Assembly (NCBI GenBank): GCA_017560765.1
Contig: JAFZEI010000031.1
Location: 1 to 64,000 of the forward strand
Origin: Clostridia bacterium
Lineage (GTDB): Bacteria > Bacillota > Clostridia > UBA1212 > UBA1255
Reading direction: 5' to 3'
Length of the DNA stretch: 64,000 nt
The first letter of the stretch is position 1; every line of letters begins with the position of its first letter. Below the pieces are notes generated by a model, which was not told the DNA's origin, made no database searches, and saw only the letters and a program-made list of their open reading frames with translations. A program made the position numbers and the translations under genes. This document shows, piece by piece, positions 17,306-25,563 of this stretch.

Positions 17306-18762
17306 TGGACTTTAAAAAAAGTTTAAATTATAAATTGAAATTATTTATTGCCGTAATTGCCATTGCAGTTACGGTAATTTCTATATCTTTTTTTCCTGTG
17401 TACGGTGCCCAAAACGTGAATATTCCGACGGGAGCGTTTTCATCGAAATTGGAAGGCATATATAATGGGGATATTGATTTATATACCAATTATAATTGCT
17501 CCAACGAAGTATATTTGCCCGTTGGCTCCAGAATGTCTACCTCAAAAATGTTTCATGTAAAAAGCAATGTATCGGGGCAAACTGTTGCCGGTTGGCAGTG
17601 TTACATATATGCGAATGCAGTATATAATAAGCTTTTTGGCGAATGGGTAGGACATGCAGAGTCACTGTCCCACTCTGAGGTTGTTATTTCCGGCGGCTCA
17701 AATACGGCTTCTTTTAATATGTTTTATAAAGCAGGCGTTCGCTGCGGTGCATATATGAGAACCACAAATTACTCAAGCGGCGCATATAATGGAAATAAAG
17801 GCCATTCCTTAATAATTCTTTCTTATGATGTACAGTCTGTTTCATATATTGAAGGCAACGCCGATGGCAACGGATTGATTCAAACTGTTACGGAAACTTG
17901 GAGCAGCTTTAACAATAGCGAGCTAAAAGGACGCTCGCGATATATATGCCATGTGGTGCAACCTACGGAATACTACTACACTTTACTCTACGGCAGTAGC
18001 AATGTAGTGGAATGCAAACACGAAAATTTAATTAAATACAATGAAAAGAAACCGACATGCACAGAAGATGGCTACAAAGAGTATTCCGTATGCAGTACTT
18101 GTGGGCTAATGGTAGGGGAATACGTGAGCTTGCCCAAATTGTCACACTCCGGAGGCGTTGCTACTTGTTACCAAAAGGCTGTCTGCGTTTTTTGCAATAA
18201 ACCATACGGTAATTACAGTGCGCACAATTACATAGAGAAAATTGCTGATGAATTTATTGATTCTGAGGCAAATTGCGTTTCGGGAAAGTTATATGCTTTA
18301 AGCTGCGTTGTTTGCGGTAAAAAATCTACTGACACATTCGCTGTAGGGGAGAAAGATTACGATAATCATACGGGGGAGTATGAAATTATAAATGTCATTA
18401 ACGCTGAGTGTGAACTTACAGGGTATTCCGGAGATAAAGTGTGTACAAGCTGCAAAACAGTTATAGAAGAAGGATATGAGGTTGAGGCTACAGAGCATGA
18501 TTTTGATGAAAAAGACGTATACGGTAACTTAATTTGCTCTGCATGCGGTAAACAGAAAACAGAGAATATACAAAACACAGTGAAGTCGACAGCTACACCC
18601 AAGCCGATGGCAAATAATGTAAATAAAGAAAAAACGCTGAAAACAGATAGTAAGAGCTATAATTATAATGGATTTTTGGCTCTTGGTTTTTTTGCTGTTT
18701 TAAGTATTTTTCTTGTTTATAAAAAACGGATTTGTTTGATAAAGATATACGGAACGTGTTAG
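17305..18762 (+). CDS. Secreted CHAP/NlpC-P60-like cysteine-peptidase-type protein with zinc-ribbon-like repeats and C-terminal anchor
   Basis: The 485-residue product starts with a charged segment and a hydrophobic signal peptide (about 13-35, ending VYGAQ). Residues about 90-220 resemble papain-like CHAP/NlpC folds: a cysteine in GWQCYIYANAVYNKLFG (about residue 99), a histidine in NKGHSLIIL (about 167), and YIEGNADGNGLIQ as the third-residue region. These point to peptidoglycan or peptide cleavage, but the assignment is by pattern only. Three Cys-rich blocks follow (PTCTEDGYKEYSVCSTCG, CYQKAVCVFCNKPYG, ECELTGYSGDKVCTSC), each with CxxC. Near the end is a membrane segment with a KKR tail. 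The ATG overlaps the yebC-family stop by one base. Confidence 0.75.
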   Translation: MDFKKSLNYKLKLFIAVIAIAVTVISISFFPVYGAQNVNIPTGAFSSKLEGIYNGDIDLYTNYNCSNEVYLPVGSRMSTSKMFHVKSNVSGQTVAGWQCYIYANAVYNKLFGEWVGHAESLSHSEVVISGGSNTASFNMFYKAGVRCGAYMRTTNYSSGAYNGNKGHSLIILSYDVQSVSYIEGNADGNGLIQTVTETWSSFNNSELKGRSRYICHVVQPTEYYYTLLYGSSNVVECKHENLIKYNEKKPTCTEDGYKEYSVCSTCGLMVGEYVSLPKLSHSGGVATCYQKAVCVFCNKPYGNYSAHNYIEKIADEFIDSEANCVSGKLYALSCVVCGKKSTDTFAVGEKDYDNHTGEYEIINVINAECELTGYSGDKVCTSCKTVIEEGYEVEATEHDFDEKDVYGNLICSACGKQKTENIQNTVKSTATPKPMANNVNKEKTLKTDSKSYNYNGFLALGFFAVLSIFLVYKKRICLIKIYGTC

Positions 18763-18814
18763 TCGCGGTTATTACAGTCTTACCGATAATGATTTGTAAT
18801 TTTTAAAATCAACG

Positions 18815-18842
18815 AAGCTCTGTTTGCGTTTGATCAGAGCTT
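18815..18842 (+). promoter_or_regulatory. Inverted repeat just upstream of the ArsC/Spx-like gene
   Basis: AAGCTCTG (18815-18822) and CAGAGCTT (18835-18842) form a perfect 8-bp stem with a 12-nt loop, ending 3 nt before the AGGAG ribosome binding site. No T-run follows, so it is unlikely to be a terminator. It could be an operator or an mRNA 5' stabilising hairpin. Confidence 0.5.
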
Positions 18843-18859
18843 GTTAGGAGAGTGAAACA

Positions 18860-19207
18860 ATGGTTAGATTTATCTGTTACCCTAGGTGCACCACTTGCCA
18901 AAAGGCGAAAAAGTGGCTCGATGATAACAAAATCGAATATAAATTTAGAGATATTAAGCTTGACAATCCTACAACTGATGAGCTAAAAGAATGGCATAAG
19001 AAAAGCGGATTGCCTCTCAAAAAGTTCTTTAATACAAGTGGACTTTTGTATAAATCTCTTGATCTTAAAAACAAACTTCCAACAATGTCTGATGACGAGA
19101 TGCTGAATCTTCTTGCAACTGATGGTATGTTAGTAAAGCGTCCTATACTTGTCGGTGAGGATTTTGTTCTCGTCGGGTTCAAGGAGGAAGAATATAGGAA
19201 AATATGA
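18860..19207 (+). CDS. ArsC/Spx family thioredoxin-fold protein
   Basis: The 115-residue protein starts MVRFICYPRCTTCQKAKKWL with a CxxC redox motif near residues 10-13. It continues with the ArsC-family DIKLDNPTTDELKEWHKKSG, the FFNTSG segment, and KRPILVGEDFVLVGF near the end. The family contains arsenate reductases, Spx/MgsR stress regulators and YffB-like proteins of unknown role. It lacks features that would decide between them. No ars genes are nearby. AGGAGAG precedes ATG 18860. Confidence 0.9.
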   Translation: MVRFICYPRCTTCQKAKKWLDDNKIEYKFRDIKLDNPTTDELKEWHKKSGLPLKKFFNTSGLLYKSLDLKNKLPTMSDDEMLNLLATDGMLVKRPILVGEDFVLVGFKEEEYRKI

Positions 19208-19312
19208 TCATTTATTTCGCTATCTAAAGCGTAGCAAGAGAAGAAATAAGTAATAAATAGTACATCGTGGCTATAAAAAAGCCACGAATAAAGGTTATTT
19301 AACATCTTTTAG

Positions 19313-19362
19313 GAAAACAACAAACCCGAACGTTTCACCAATCGGTAAAATGTTCGGGTTTG
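19313..19362 (-). terminator. Terminator of tRNA-Leu
   Basis: Minus-strand stem CAAACCCGAAC (19362-19352) pairs with GTTCGGGTTTG (19331-19321), extendable to about 15 bp. TTGTTTTC follows (19320-19313). It begins 6 nt after the tRNA 3' end. Confidence 0.75.
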
Positions 19363-19368
19363 AATGTT

Positions 19369-19453
19369 TGGTGCTGGTGGTCGGACTCGAACCGACACGG
19401 ATCGCTCCGCATGATTTTGAGTCATGTGCGTCTGCCAATTTCGCCACACCAGC
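19369..19453 (-). tRNA. tRNA-Leu(CAA)
   Basis: The minus strand folds into a class II tRNA: acceptor GCTGGTG/CACCAGC; D-loop with TTGGCAGACGC; anticodon stem CATGA/TCATG around loop CTCAAAA (anticodon CAA, codon UUG); variable arm CGGA-GCGA-TCCG; T-arm GTTCGAGTC; discriminator A and encoded CCA (19371-19369). The long variable arm and 85-nt length fit leucine. Confidence 0.95.
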
Positions 19454-19476
19454 ATGACTTGTCTTGCGACTTGGAT

Positions 19477-19505
19477 ATTATACAACAAAAAGAAATTAGT
19501 TGCAA
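19477..19505 (-). promoter_or_regulatory. Promoter of tRNA-Leu
   Basis: Minus-strand TTGCAA (19505-19500), 17-nt spacer, TATAAT (19482-19477), about 24 nt upstream of the tRNA 5' end. Confidence 0.8.
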
Positions 19506-19540
19506 TATGCAATTTTAAATTTTTAGCAGATTATTTACAG

Positions 19541-19570
19541 TTGAAATTTTTTGCATAAGTATGTTATTAT
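19541..19570 (+). promoter_or_regulatory. Probable promoter of the SGNH lipoprotein gene
   Basis: TTGAAA (19541-19546), 18-nt spacer, TATTAT (19565-19570), about 58 nt upstream of ATG 19628. Confidence 0.55.
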
Positions 19571-19627
19571 GTTGGCAAAGAAAAAGCATTACATTATGCT
19601 GATTAAATCAGAAAGTTGGTAATATAA

Positions 19628-20914
19628 ATGAGATGCATCAAAAAAACGATTATTATTTTTGTTTCTATTATACTTTGTATAGCAATGATTTCTTGCACAG
19701 AGAAACAAGCACAGAAACAAAAACCGGAACAATCGGAAGAACCAACAGAAAAACCGATTAATTATACGGAGGCGATGACTGATATGAAAAAGGAATATTC
19801 CGATTATATAAATTACAGACAGTACTTAGTAAATGCAAATAAAAAAATGACAGAAGACAAAGAATTGTCCGTGCTGTTTTTTGGAGGTTCTCTTACAGAA
19901 GGACATGGTGCTACGGATAAAATGAAATACTCTTGGAGAGGCCGTACATGTGATTGGTTTGAGAAGAACTTCCCTGACGTGAACTTTACATTTCATAATA
20001 AAGCAGTGGGTGAATCGGGAACGTTTTTGGGAACATACAGATTAAAAATTGATGTTATAGACGTTGCTCCGGATGTGATTTTCTTGGAGTATTCAATAAA
20101 TGACAGATATTTCGCATCTTCTTATGATGATGCTTTTATGAGATGCGAAACTATAATAAGAGAAATAAAAGAAGCACTGCCTAAAACAGATATAATCATG
20201 CTTATAACTACAGACGCAGACTGCATGAAGGAAAATCAGCAAGGAAAACTCCATACACAAGGACAAGCACATGAGGACGTTGCAAAGGCATATGATGTTT
20301 CTACTTTACATGTAGGTATGTTGCTGGCCAATAAATGCGAATATTCTTCTGAAACATTCAGAAACAAGTATGCAATAGACGTTGTTCATTTAAATGATGA
20401 GGGATATGGCATTTACTTTGACTGTGTTTCAGAATATTTAGAGAACAGTTTGAAAAAAACTGACTTTTCAAAAGTAAAAGAGAGCAAACAGGAATTCCCT
20501 ATGGTGGGAAAAGTCCTTTTTGATGGTAACAGGTCATATATACAGCCCTCTCAAGCAGTGCTTGACGCATCAACAGAATTGGGTGGCACGGGAGTGACTT
20601 TTACAGATAAGAATTACTCTCCCAAAAGTGCTTTAAAAGGCGTGTTCGGAATGTCAGACGGAGATGTGTTGGCTTTCTCTTTTACCGGTACAGAAGTGGC
20701 TATGTGGTGCAGCCTTGTTAACGGTGAATATTTAGTTTCCGTTGATGGAGGAGAATATGTTTCCAAGTCTACAACACAGCATAATCCTGCTGTAATTGCC
20801 TCAAACCTTGCATCCAAAGAGCACATAATCAAAATTAAAGTTGCAAACAGCGATTCTGAATTTTCAATCGGCTCAATATTTATTCGTGATGCAAGCCTTG
20901 CCACCAAAAAATAA
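19628..20914 (+). CDS. SGNH/GDSL-family esterase lipoprotein
   Basis: The 428-residue protein has a lipoprotein signal peptide ending AMISC (lipidated Cys about residue 23), a Lys/Glu/Pro/Gln-rich linker, and an SGNH hydrolase domain (about 75-280). Its blocks are I, VLFFGGSLTEG (nucleophile Ser near 88); II, GESGTFLG; III, LEYSINDRYF; and V, DVVHLND with the catalytic Asp/His pair near 252-256. A beta-rich C-terminal region (about 290-420) may bind carbohydrate. Such enzymes remove acetyl or other acyl groups from glycans or lipids; the substrate is unknown. The Shine-Dalgarno sequence is weak (no AGGAGG). A bidirectional terminator separates it from the convergent GH28-like gene. Confidence 0.88.
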   Translation: MRCIKKTIIIFVSIILCIAMISCTEKQAQKQKPEQSEEPTEKPINYTEAMTDMKKEYSDYINYRQYLVNANKKMTEDKELSVLFFGGSLTEGHGATDKMKYSWRGRTCDWFEKNFPDVNFTFHNKAVGESGTFLGTYRLKIDVIDVAPDVIFLEYSINDRYFASSYDDAFMRCETIIREIKEALPKTDIIMLITTDADCMKENQQGKLHTQGQAHEDVAKAYDVSTLHVGMLLANKCEYSSETFRNKYAIDVVHLNDEGYGIYFDCVSEYLENSLKKTDFSKVKESKQEFPMVGKVLFDGNRSYIQPSQAVLDASTELGGTGVTFTDKNYSPKSALKGVFGMSDGDVLAFSFTGTEVAMWCSLVNGEYLVSVDGGEYVSKSTTQHNPAVIASNLASKEHIIKIKVANSDSEFSIGSIFIRDASLATKK

Positions 20915-20945
20915 ACAGCCAATAATAATTAATGTTTTATAAAAA

Positions 20946-20979
20946 AAACGGAGCTGCGAAAAAACAGCTCCGTTTTACT
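20946..20979. terminator. Bidirectional intrinsic terminator
   Basis: AAACGGAGCTG (20946-20956), 8-nt loop, CAGCTCCGTTT (20965-20975). An A-run lies on the left and T-rich sequence on the right, so it can serve both the SGNH gene (+) and the GH28-like gene (-). Confidence 0.85.
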
Positions 20980-20994
20980 ATCAAAGAATTTTAA

Positions 20995-23900
20995 TTATTC
21001 TTCACGGAAAACTCCGCGAACTTCTGTGGTCTCTGTAGGATGTATGTCGTCAGCTTGCGAAGCATGAGCCATATTACAATTTGTAAGATACATTCCTATG
21101 GTTTCTTCATAATTACACTCTATACCGATATGATACAGTCCGTCTTCAGCAACGCTAAAGGAAAGAGTACCTTTTTTCCAGTCTTTTCCTTTTGTGTATC
21201 CGCCATAGGCAGCAACTATTTTTGATTTAGCCACAGATTTACCTGTTGCAGCATCATTTACAAACGGATAGAATGTACCGCTTGCCTTATAATTAAATTC
21301 AAATGTATGGCTGCCTTTTTCTAAATACAGACCTTGGTAAAGTCTACAAGGATCGCCCTCGGAAGGAACGATACAAGCACAAGAATCTCCCAAGAAAGTT
21401 ATTTGAGAAACACATTCCGACTTGTTGTATGACCAGTTTGCAAGTCCCGTTACCCAGCCCTCGTTACGCTCGGCAGGGCGTCTTAAGAAGTTGCCGTATT
21501 CAAAGTTTGAAGGACTCCTGTAGCCTACGTCATTAAGACAGTTTGTTATTCTCAAAGGACTTATGCCTACAGGACTCTTCATTTCACAATCGTGAATATG
21601 GACATCTTTAACAGGTGAGAAGTCGTCTTGTTCAGATGCATCAAAGGGTGACTTGCCATAATATGGATTATCTGTCCAACCTCCAATCGCAAGACGGCCT
21701 TCTAAAATCGTATCGAAAATATGGATGCCGCTTACTTCCTGCTTTCCTAAATCCGGTGAATCCGTTCCCCAAGTACAGAAAGAAACTGCACTGGCTGTAA
21801 AAGTATAACAGTTAAACATCGAATGTGAAAGTTCAATGTTGTGAGTTCCTCTGTCTCTGCCGGGATGTGCGAATACCCACAAAACATCTCTTGGATCATT
21901 GTAGTTAGAAGAGAGACAAATTCCGTCGTCATTGTTATTGAGTATTACTCTTGTTATTTTGATGCCATCGGAGCCCAGCGGCCACATTCCGTCTGCGCCG
22001 GTACATTTTGACTCATCCATAAACACATTTCCGATAAAGCCGTTTTTGTTATGGTTGATATTAATGTAAACACCGCTGGAACGGATAATTTTTAAATCGC
22101 TTATTTCGAAATGGTCGGTATCAACAATTGCTACGGGACATACGTGCATTCTGTCGCAACAACCAATACAAACATTGTCACCGATATATTTAAAATAACC
22201 ATCTTCGCTGGCACTTTCCGTGTCGCACATACGGAGCATTCCGGGGCCTGTTATTTTTACATTTTTCTTACGGAATGCATAAATCATAGGCATGTTTCCT
22301 GTTGTGTGGTTTGCAGGCCAGTTTACACCTGTCATGGAAACGTTGTGGCCAAATCTCGGAAGAACATCGTAGTAAGAAATATCGTCTGCCTGCCATAAAA
22401 TTGCATTTTCGGCAATATGTAATTCAACGTAGCTGTGAAGTACAAGATTTGTAACAATATATCGCTTGCCGTACTCGCTGTTGTCTCCGGGCACGATTAC
22501 CGTACCTCCGCCTTGGTTTGCCACTCTGTTGATAGCTGCTTGTATTGCTTTTGTATCATCTGTAAAACCGTCGCCTTTTGCACCAAACTCAGGGTCAGTA
22601 ACGCATACGGAATATTCCGGCAGCTCAAACTCGTATGGATTTTCACCGCAATGGTCTCTCCAATTGGAGATGATTGTTCTGTCATAGAATTTATGGTAAG
22701 TGCCGTCTTCGTTGTGAATTATTCCCATAAATTGAGAAGCAATTCTTGTTGTTTTCTCTTTTCTCATATTCGTTGTGAGTTTAAGCTCTTTGCTGTCTGC
22801 AATTGCGCTGCATACGCACTCTAATTCGGCAAGATTTTCGTGAATTACAGCAGGGAATACTTCGTAGATTTCAACTTTTTTGCCGATGTACTCGGGATTG
22901 ATGTCGCAAGTGAAATATACAGTTTCGCTATCTGCCGTACAGGAAGTAAAATAACCTGCAATGGGTTCTATTTTCTTTTCTTGTTCAAAGGCAAGTTTGT
23001 AAATCTTCATTGAGCCTTTTTGAGAAAGCGGTTTAATTTTGATACCTGTCAGTCTGCCTTTGTATTTGGGGTGGTCTGACATGTTAAGGTATACAGTTTG
23101 CGCGGTGTTAATACCTTTTAGAGCAAAAGTTTTTGACTTGTCTTCTGAAAATTCGTTTTCTTCGTCGGTTTTAAAGTATACTTTTATATCTTCATCGCTC
23201 TTATCTGCCTCGATTCTCAAAACGAGTGTATTCTTTATAGGAAGAAATGCTTCGCATATTGTCTGTGCAGCATCTGTCATATCAGGGAAAGTGAGAGATG
23301 AATTTGCTTCGTAATCGTAGTAGATAACGTCGTTTTTGTGGATGACGCTGCCTGATTCCGTAGCGAAGAGGCATTCCATACCGCTACCTTTAAAAGTGTA
23401 GTCTACAGACATTCCGCAGAAAACAGAGTCTAATTTACAAATTTTTTGCCATGCGGGAGCAGGGTCTGTGATTACATATTCAAAAGTTATTTTGTCAACC
23501 TCTCCCAAAATGGGCTCTCCGGCAAAGTTTGCAAAAATTCTGTTAAAACCGTAATCTGTAAGCTGAATTGTGCGCTTTGCTTCTGCTGAGCCTGAATGAA
23601 TGACAACAGTGATATATGAGCAATTTACCAAAAGAGGATCCGGTTTTTCAACGAAATACTTATTTTCTTTTACATCACTGAAATATTTGCTGGAATCTTT
23701 GCCGTCGTATGCTGAATAAGCAAAGTAGAGCATAGGTGTTGTTGACAAATCCTGAGGGATATCAAAGCTGTAACTGAATTTCATTGGCTCTGATATGTTG
23801 CCGTCAGAAGTTAATCTTAGTGCATGAGTTCCCACAGAAACAATATCTTCGGGAATTTCTTCGATACTTTTTGCTGTAAAACCGTTAATAAGTTGAATCT

Positions 23901-24000
23901 TGTCCAATTGATATGAGTCGGCAAAAGAAATGAGTTCTTTTTTATTTTTTATAAAAAGACGCCTATTGGACAGTGAGTTTTTTGAAACTTCTATTTGCAT
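20995..24000 (-). CDS. Large GH28/pectate-lyase-superfamily beta-helix protein with flanking beta-sandwich domains
   Basis: The 1001-residue product has about 450 residues of beta-rich sequence, then a pectate-lyase-3/GH28 start (VTDPEFGAKGDGFTDDTKAIQAAINRV...GGGTVIVPG, about 460-500). The right-handed helix region follows, containing GSDGIKIT...NNDDGICLSS (about 670-700), which resembles the polygalacturonase aspartate motifs. A C-terminal carbohydrate-binding-like domain (about 840-975) completes it. The function is probably cleavage of a galacturonan-type or related polysaccharide, but the acid residues are not all assignable. No signal peptide is seen, so the protein would be cytoplasmic unless exported unconventionally. 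GGAGAT precedes the start. Confidence 0.8.
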   Translation of the reverse strand: MQIEVSKNSLSNRRLFIKNKKELISFADSYQLDKIQLINGFTAKSIEEIPEDIVSVGTHALRLTSDGNISEPMKFSYSFDIPQDLSTTPMLYFAYSAYDGKDSSKYFSDVKENKYFVEKPDPLLVNCSYITVVIHSGSAEAKRTIQLTDYGFNRIFANFAGEPILGEVDKITFEYVITDPAPAWQKICKLDSVFCGMSVDYTFKGSGMECLFATESGSVIHKNDVIYYDYEANSSLTFPDMTDAAQTICEAFLPIKNTLVLRIEADKSDEDIKVYFKTDEENEFSEDKSKTFALKGINTAQTVYLNMSDHPKYKGRLTGIKIKPLSQKGSMKIYKLAFEQEKKIEPIAGYFTSCTADSETVYFTCDINPEYIGKKVEIYEVFPAVIHENLAELECVCSAIADSKELKLTTNMRKEKTTRIASQFMGIIHNEDGTYHKFYDRTIISNWRDHCGENPYEFELPEYSVCVTDPEFGAKGDGFTDDTKAIQAAINRVANQGGGTVIVPGDNSEYGKRYIVTNLVLHSYVELHIAENAILWQADDISYYDVLPRFGHNVSMTGVNWPANHTTGNMPMIYAFRKKNVKITGPGMLRMCDTESASEDGYFKYIGDNVCIGCCDRMHVCPVAIVDTDHFEISDLKIIRSSGVYININHNKNGFIGNVFMDESKCTGADGMWPLGSDGIKITRVILNNNDDGICLSSNYNDPRDVLWVFAHPGRDRGTHNIELSHSMFNCYTFTASAVSFCTWGTDSPDLGKQEVSGIHIFDTILEGRLAIGGWTDNPYYGKSPFDASEQDDFSPVKDVHIHDCEMKSPVGISPLRITNCLNDVGYRSPSNFEYGNFLRRPAERNEGWVTGLANWSYNKSECVSQITFLGDSCACIVPSEGDPCRLYQGLYLEKGSHTFEFNYKASGTFYPFVNDAATGKSVAKSKIVAAYGGYTKGKDWKKGTLSFSVAEDGLYHIGIECNYEETIGMYLTNCNMAHASQADDIHPTETTEVRGVFREE

Positions 24001-24041
24001 AAGTTTAATCTCCGTTTCGATTGTTTTTTATAGTGATACTT

Positions 24042-24070
24042 ATTATATCAGTGTATTGTGAGAAACGCAA
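24042..24070 (-). promoter_or_regulatory. Promoter of the GH28-like gene
   Basis: Minus-strand TTGCGT (24070-24065), 17-nt spacer, TATAAT (24047-24042), about 40 nt before the start codon. Confidence 0.75.
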
Positions 24071-24172
24071 CGGAATTTGTTATTTATACCATGCTATGCC
24101 AAGCATGATTTTTTGAAAAGCAGCTAACTGTATTTTTTGTCTTGTGGTTTTGATATTGTTCCCTCCGGGGCG

Positions 24173-24204
24173 TTTTTACTTTTAACATATAGCCTAAGTA
24201 AAAA
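24173..24204. repeat. Dispersed palindromic repeat, copy 3
   Basis: Left arm TTTTTACTTT (24173-24182), right arm TAAGTAAAAA (24195-24204, one mismatch to the family). Preceded by GCG, followed by CATGAAAA. Confidence 0.75.
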
Positions 24205-24265
24205 CATGAAAATTGGATTCTGATTTGTTTTTGAATTAATACATTTTTGAGGCTTGAACGGTACG

Positions 24266-24297
24266 TTTTTACTTTTCAAAAGGGATTAAAGTAAAAA
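24266..24297. repeat. Dispersed palindromic repeat, copy 4
   Basis: Left arm TTTTTACTTT (24266-24275), right arm AAAGTAAAAA (24288-24297). Preceded by ACG, followed by TGAAAA. It lies 93 nt after copy 3, making a second pair like that at 15306/15378. Confidence 0.85.
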
Positions 24298-24452
24298 TGA
24301 AAAAGATAGAACCAGAGTTTTAACTGAATAAGTTGAATGTATTAAAAATTGCTTTCCATAATATGTAAAAAATGGATGGTTGTGGAAATACTTTTTTTGA
24401 AAATAGGCATGTTTATTAATGTAAATTTATTGAGATTATTTAAAAAATGATG

Positions 24453-24481
24453 TTGACGAACGGGCGTGCGCGTGGTAATAT
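24453..24481 (+). promoter_or_regulatory. Promoter of the orphan nuclease-like gene
   Basis: TTGACG (24453-24458), 17-nt GC-rich spacer (unusual for the surrounding AT-rich DNA), TAATAT (24476-24481), about 45 nt before ATG 24527. Confidence 0.7.
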
Positions 24482-24526
24482 ACAGAGACAATAAATCGGT
24501 GATTTGATTGAGGAGGAGAGAATAGG

Positions 24527-25462
24527 ATGAAAGTGCATTGTTCCGACAGACAAAAGAGAAAAACAGCAGTTTGGGACTGCGGATGTGTTTTGTACAGGCT
24601 GCAAGAAATTGATTTAAGTCGATTCGAAAAGGGCAATGTTATTGTAAAGAATTTGCGTCAAAAACGTATTTTGGCAGACGGAACAGTTAGAATATACAAT
24701 TATCATTACGAGAATATTGATGTCTTTGGCAAGGGACAGATACACTTGCCTGTAAAAGGGAAGAAAAGACACAATCCAAATGATTCAAAATGGAAAATTC
24801 GAGATGGTATTGTATATCGTAATGAGATAGAGCAGCGAATAAAAAATGCGACGATTCAGTTGGAGCGTGCTATTAAGGAATTAAATTCATATAAAAGAAG
24901 CACAGAACAATTGGAAACGATGGCGTCGGTAATGGATTCTGTTAAAAGGGCAATGGCAAACAGGACAAAATATGAGAAAATAAAGAAGATAGAAGAAGAA
25001 AAACATAATTACTCCGGTTGTGGATCAGTCTATGAAATAAACGGACTGATTGTCACTGATTTGGGTGAGGAGGTTAGATCAAAGAATGAATGCCTTTTTG
25101 CAAATAAGTTGAGGGAAATGAATATTCCGTATTTATATGAAATGAGTGTTGGTGGCGGGGTATTGCCGGATTTTACGCTGTTTATTGAGGATAAAGTATA
25201 TTTTGTGGAGCTTTTCGGCAAACTTAATGATAAAGTGTACAGAGAAAAACAAAAGGAAAAAATAAAAAAATATGAGGAAATGGATATTTTTGCAGGTGGG
25301 CAACTAGTGTTGGTTGACGTAACAATGGGTATCAGTATGCCTATAATTGAGGAATTGCTTAGAGAGATAATTGAAAACGGTGCACCGGAGAAAATGAGAT
25401 TAGGGTACAGCAGATGCAAATACGATAAAATCGAAGCAAGGAAAAGGGCTTGTTTTGATTGA
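24527..25462 (+). CDS. Orphan PD-(D/E)XK-nuclease-like protein
   Basis: The 311-residue protein is not a recognised housekeeping gene. The N-terminal 120 residues are of unknown fold (two Cys near CGCVLYRL); a charged helical coil follows (about 100-165). The C-terminal part has the layout of a PD-(D/E)XK nuclease: RSKNECLFANKL (helix with Glu, about 185-195), LPDFTLFIEDKVYFVELFG (about 213-230) and KVYREKQKEKIKKYEEM. In related proteins the last strand reads ExK or WEH; here it is VELFG, so the lysine may be missing or moved. A strong GAGGAGGAG and its own promoter suggest real expression. No methylase or specificity partner is nearby. Confidence 0.65.
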   Translation: MKVHCSDRQKRKTAVWDCGCVLYRLQEIDLSRFEKGNVIVKNLRQKRILADGTVRIYNYHYENIDVFGKGQIHLPVKGKKRHNPNDSKWKIRDGIVYRNEIEQRIKNATIQLERAIKELNSYKRSTEQLETMASVMDSVKRAMANRTKYEKIKKIEEEKHNYSGCGSVYEINGLIVTDLGEEVRSKNECLFANKLREMNIPYLYEMSVGGGVLPDFTLFIEDKVYFVELFGKLNDKVYREKQKEKIKKYEEMDIFAGGQLVLVDVTMGISMPIIEELLREIIENGAPEKMRLGYSRCKYDKIEARKRACFD

Positions 25463-25563
25463 CAAAGGGAGGCTACTTTGATATTATTGCAAGTATTGCA
25501 GATAGTAGAAAAAAAGTAAATTCTGCAGTGAATTTTCTTAAAAATTTCTAAGGAGCACAAGTC

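Larger units (their letters stand above)
19208..19627. other. Intergenic stretch holding tRNA-Leu, its terminator and divergent promoters
   Basis: This 420-nt gap contains a 7-bp hairpin without T-run (CGTGGCT/AGCCACG, 19266-19286), the tRNA-Leu terminator, the tRNA-Leu gene with its minus-strand promoter, and the plus-strand promoter of the SGNH lipoprotein. No further coding potential is seen. Confidence 0.7.
24001..24526. other. Intergenic region with divergent promoters and two palindromic repeats
   Basis: This 526-nt gap lies between divergent genes. It holds the minus-strand promoter (24042-24070), a weak hairpin CATGCT/AGCATG followed by ATTTTTTG (24090-24114) with no transcript to serve, repeat copies 3 and 4, and the plus-strand promoter at 24453-24481. 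No coding potential is seen. Confidence 0.7.

Noticed and set aside
19266-19286. CGTGGCT/AGCCACG hairpin after the ArsC/Spx-like gene as a terminator
   Set aside because: No T-run on either strand.
22435-22824. 129-codon plus-strand ORF inside the GH28-like gene
   Set aside because: Antisense shadow, Cys-rich without pattern; no ribosome binding site.
24090-24114. CATGCT/AGCATG hairpin with T-run as a terminator
   Set aside because: No plus-strand gene or promoter upstream; stem only 6 bp.
25478-25519. 13-codon TTG ORF behind GGGAGG between the nuclease-like gene and purE, considered as a leader peptide
   Set aside because: Too short to judge, no codon pattern or terminator/antiterminator pair around it, and no amino-acid bias that would fit purine control.
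25463-25563. Possible purine riboswitch upstream of purE
   Set aside because: The gap is only 101 nt, has no terminator and shows none of the conserved aptamer loop sequences.
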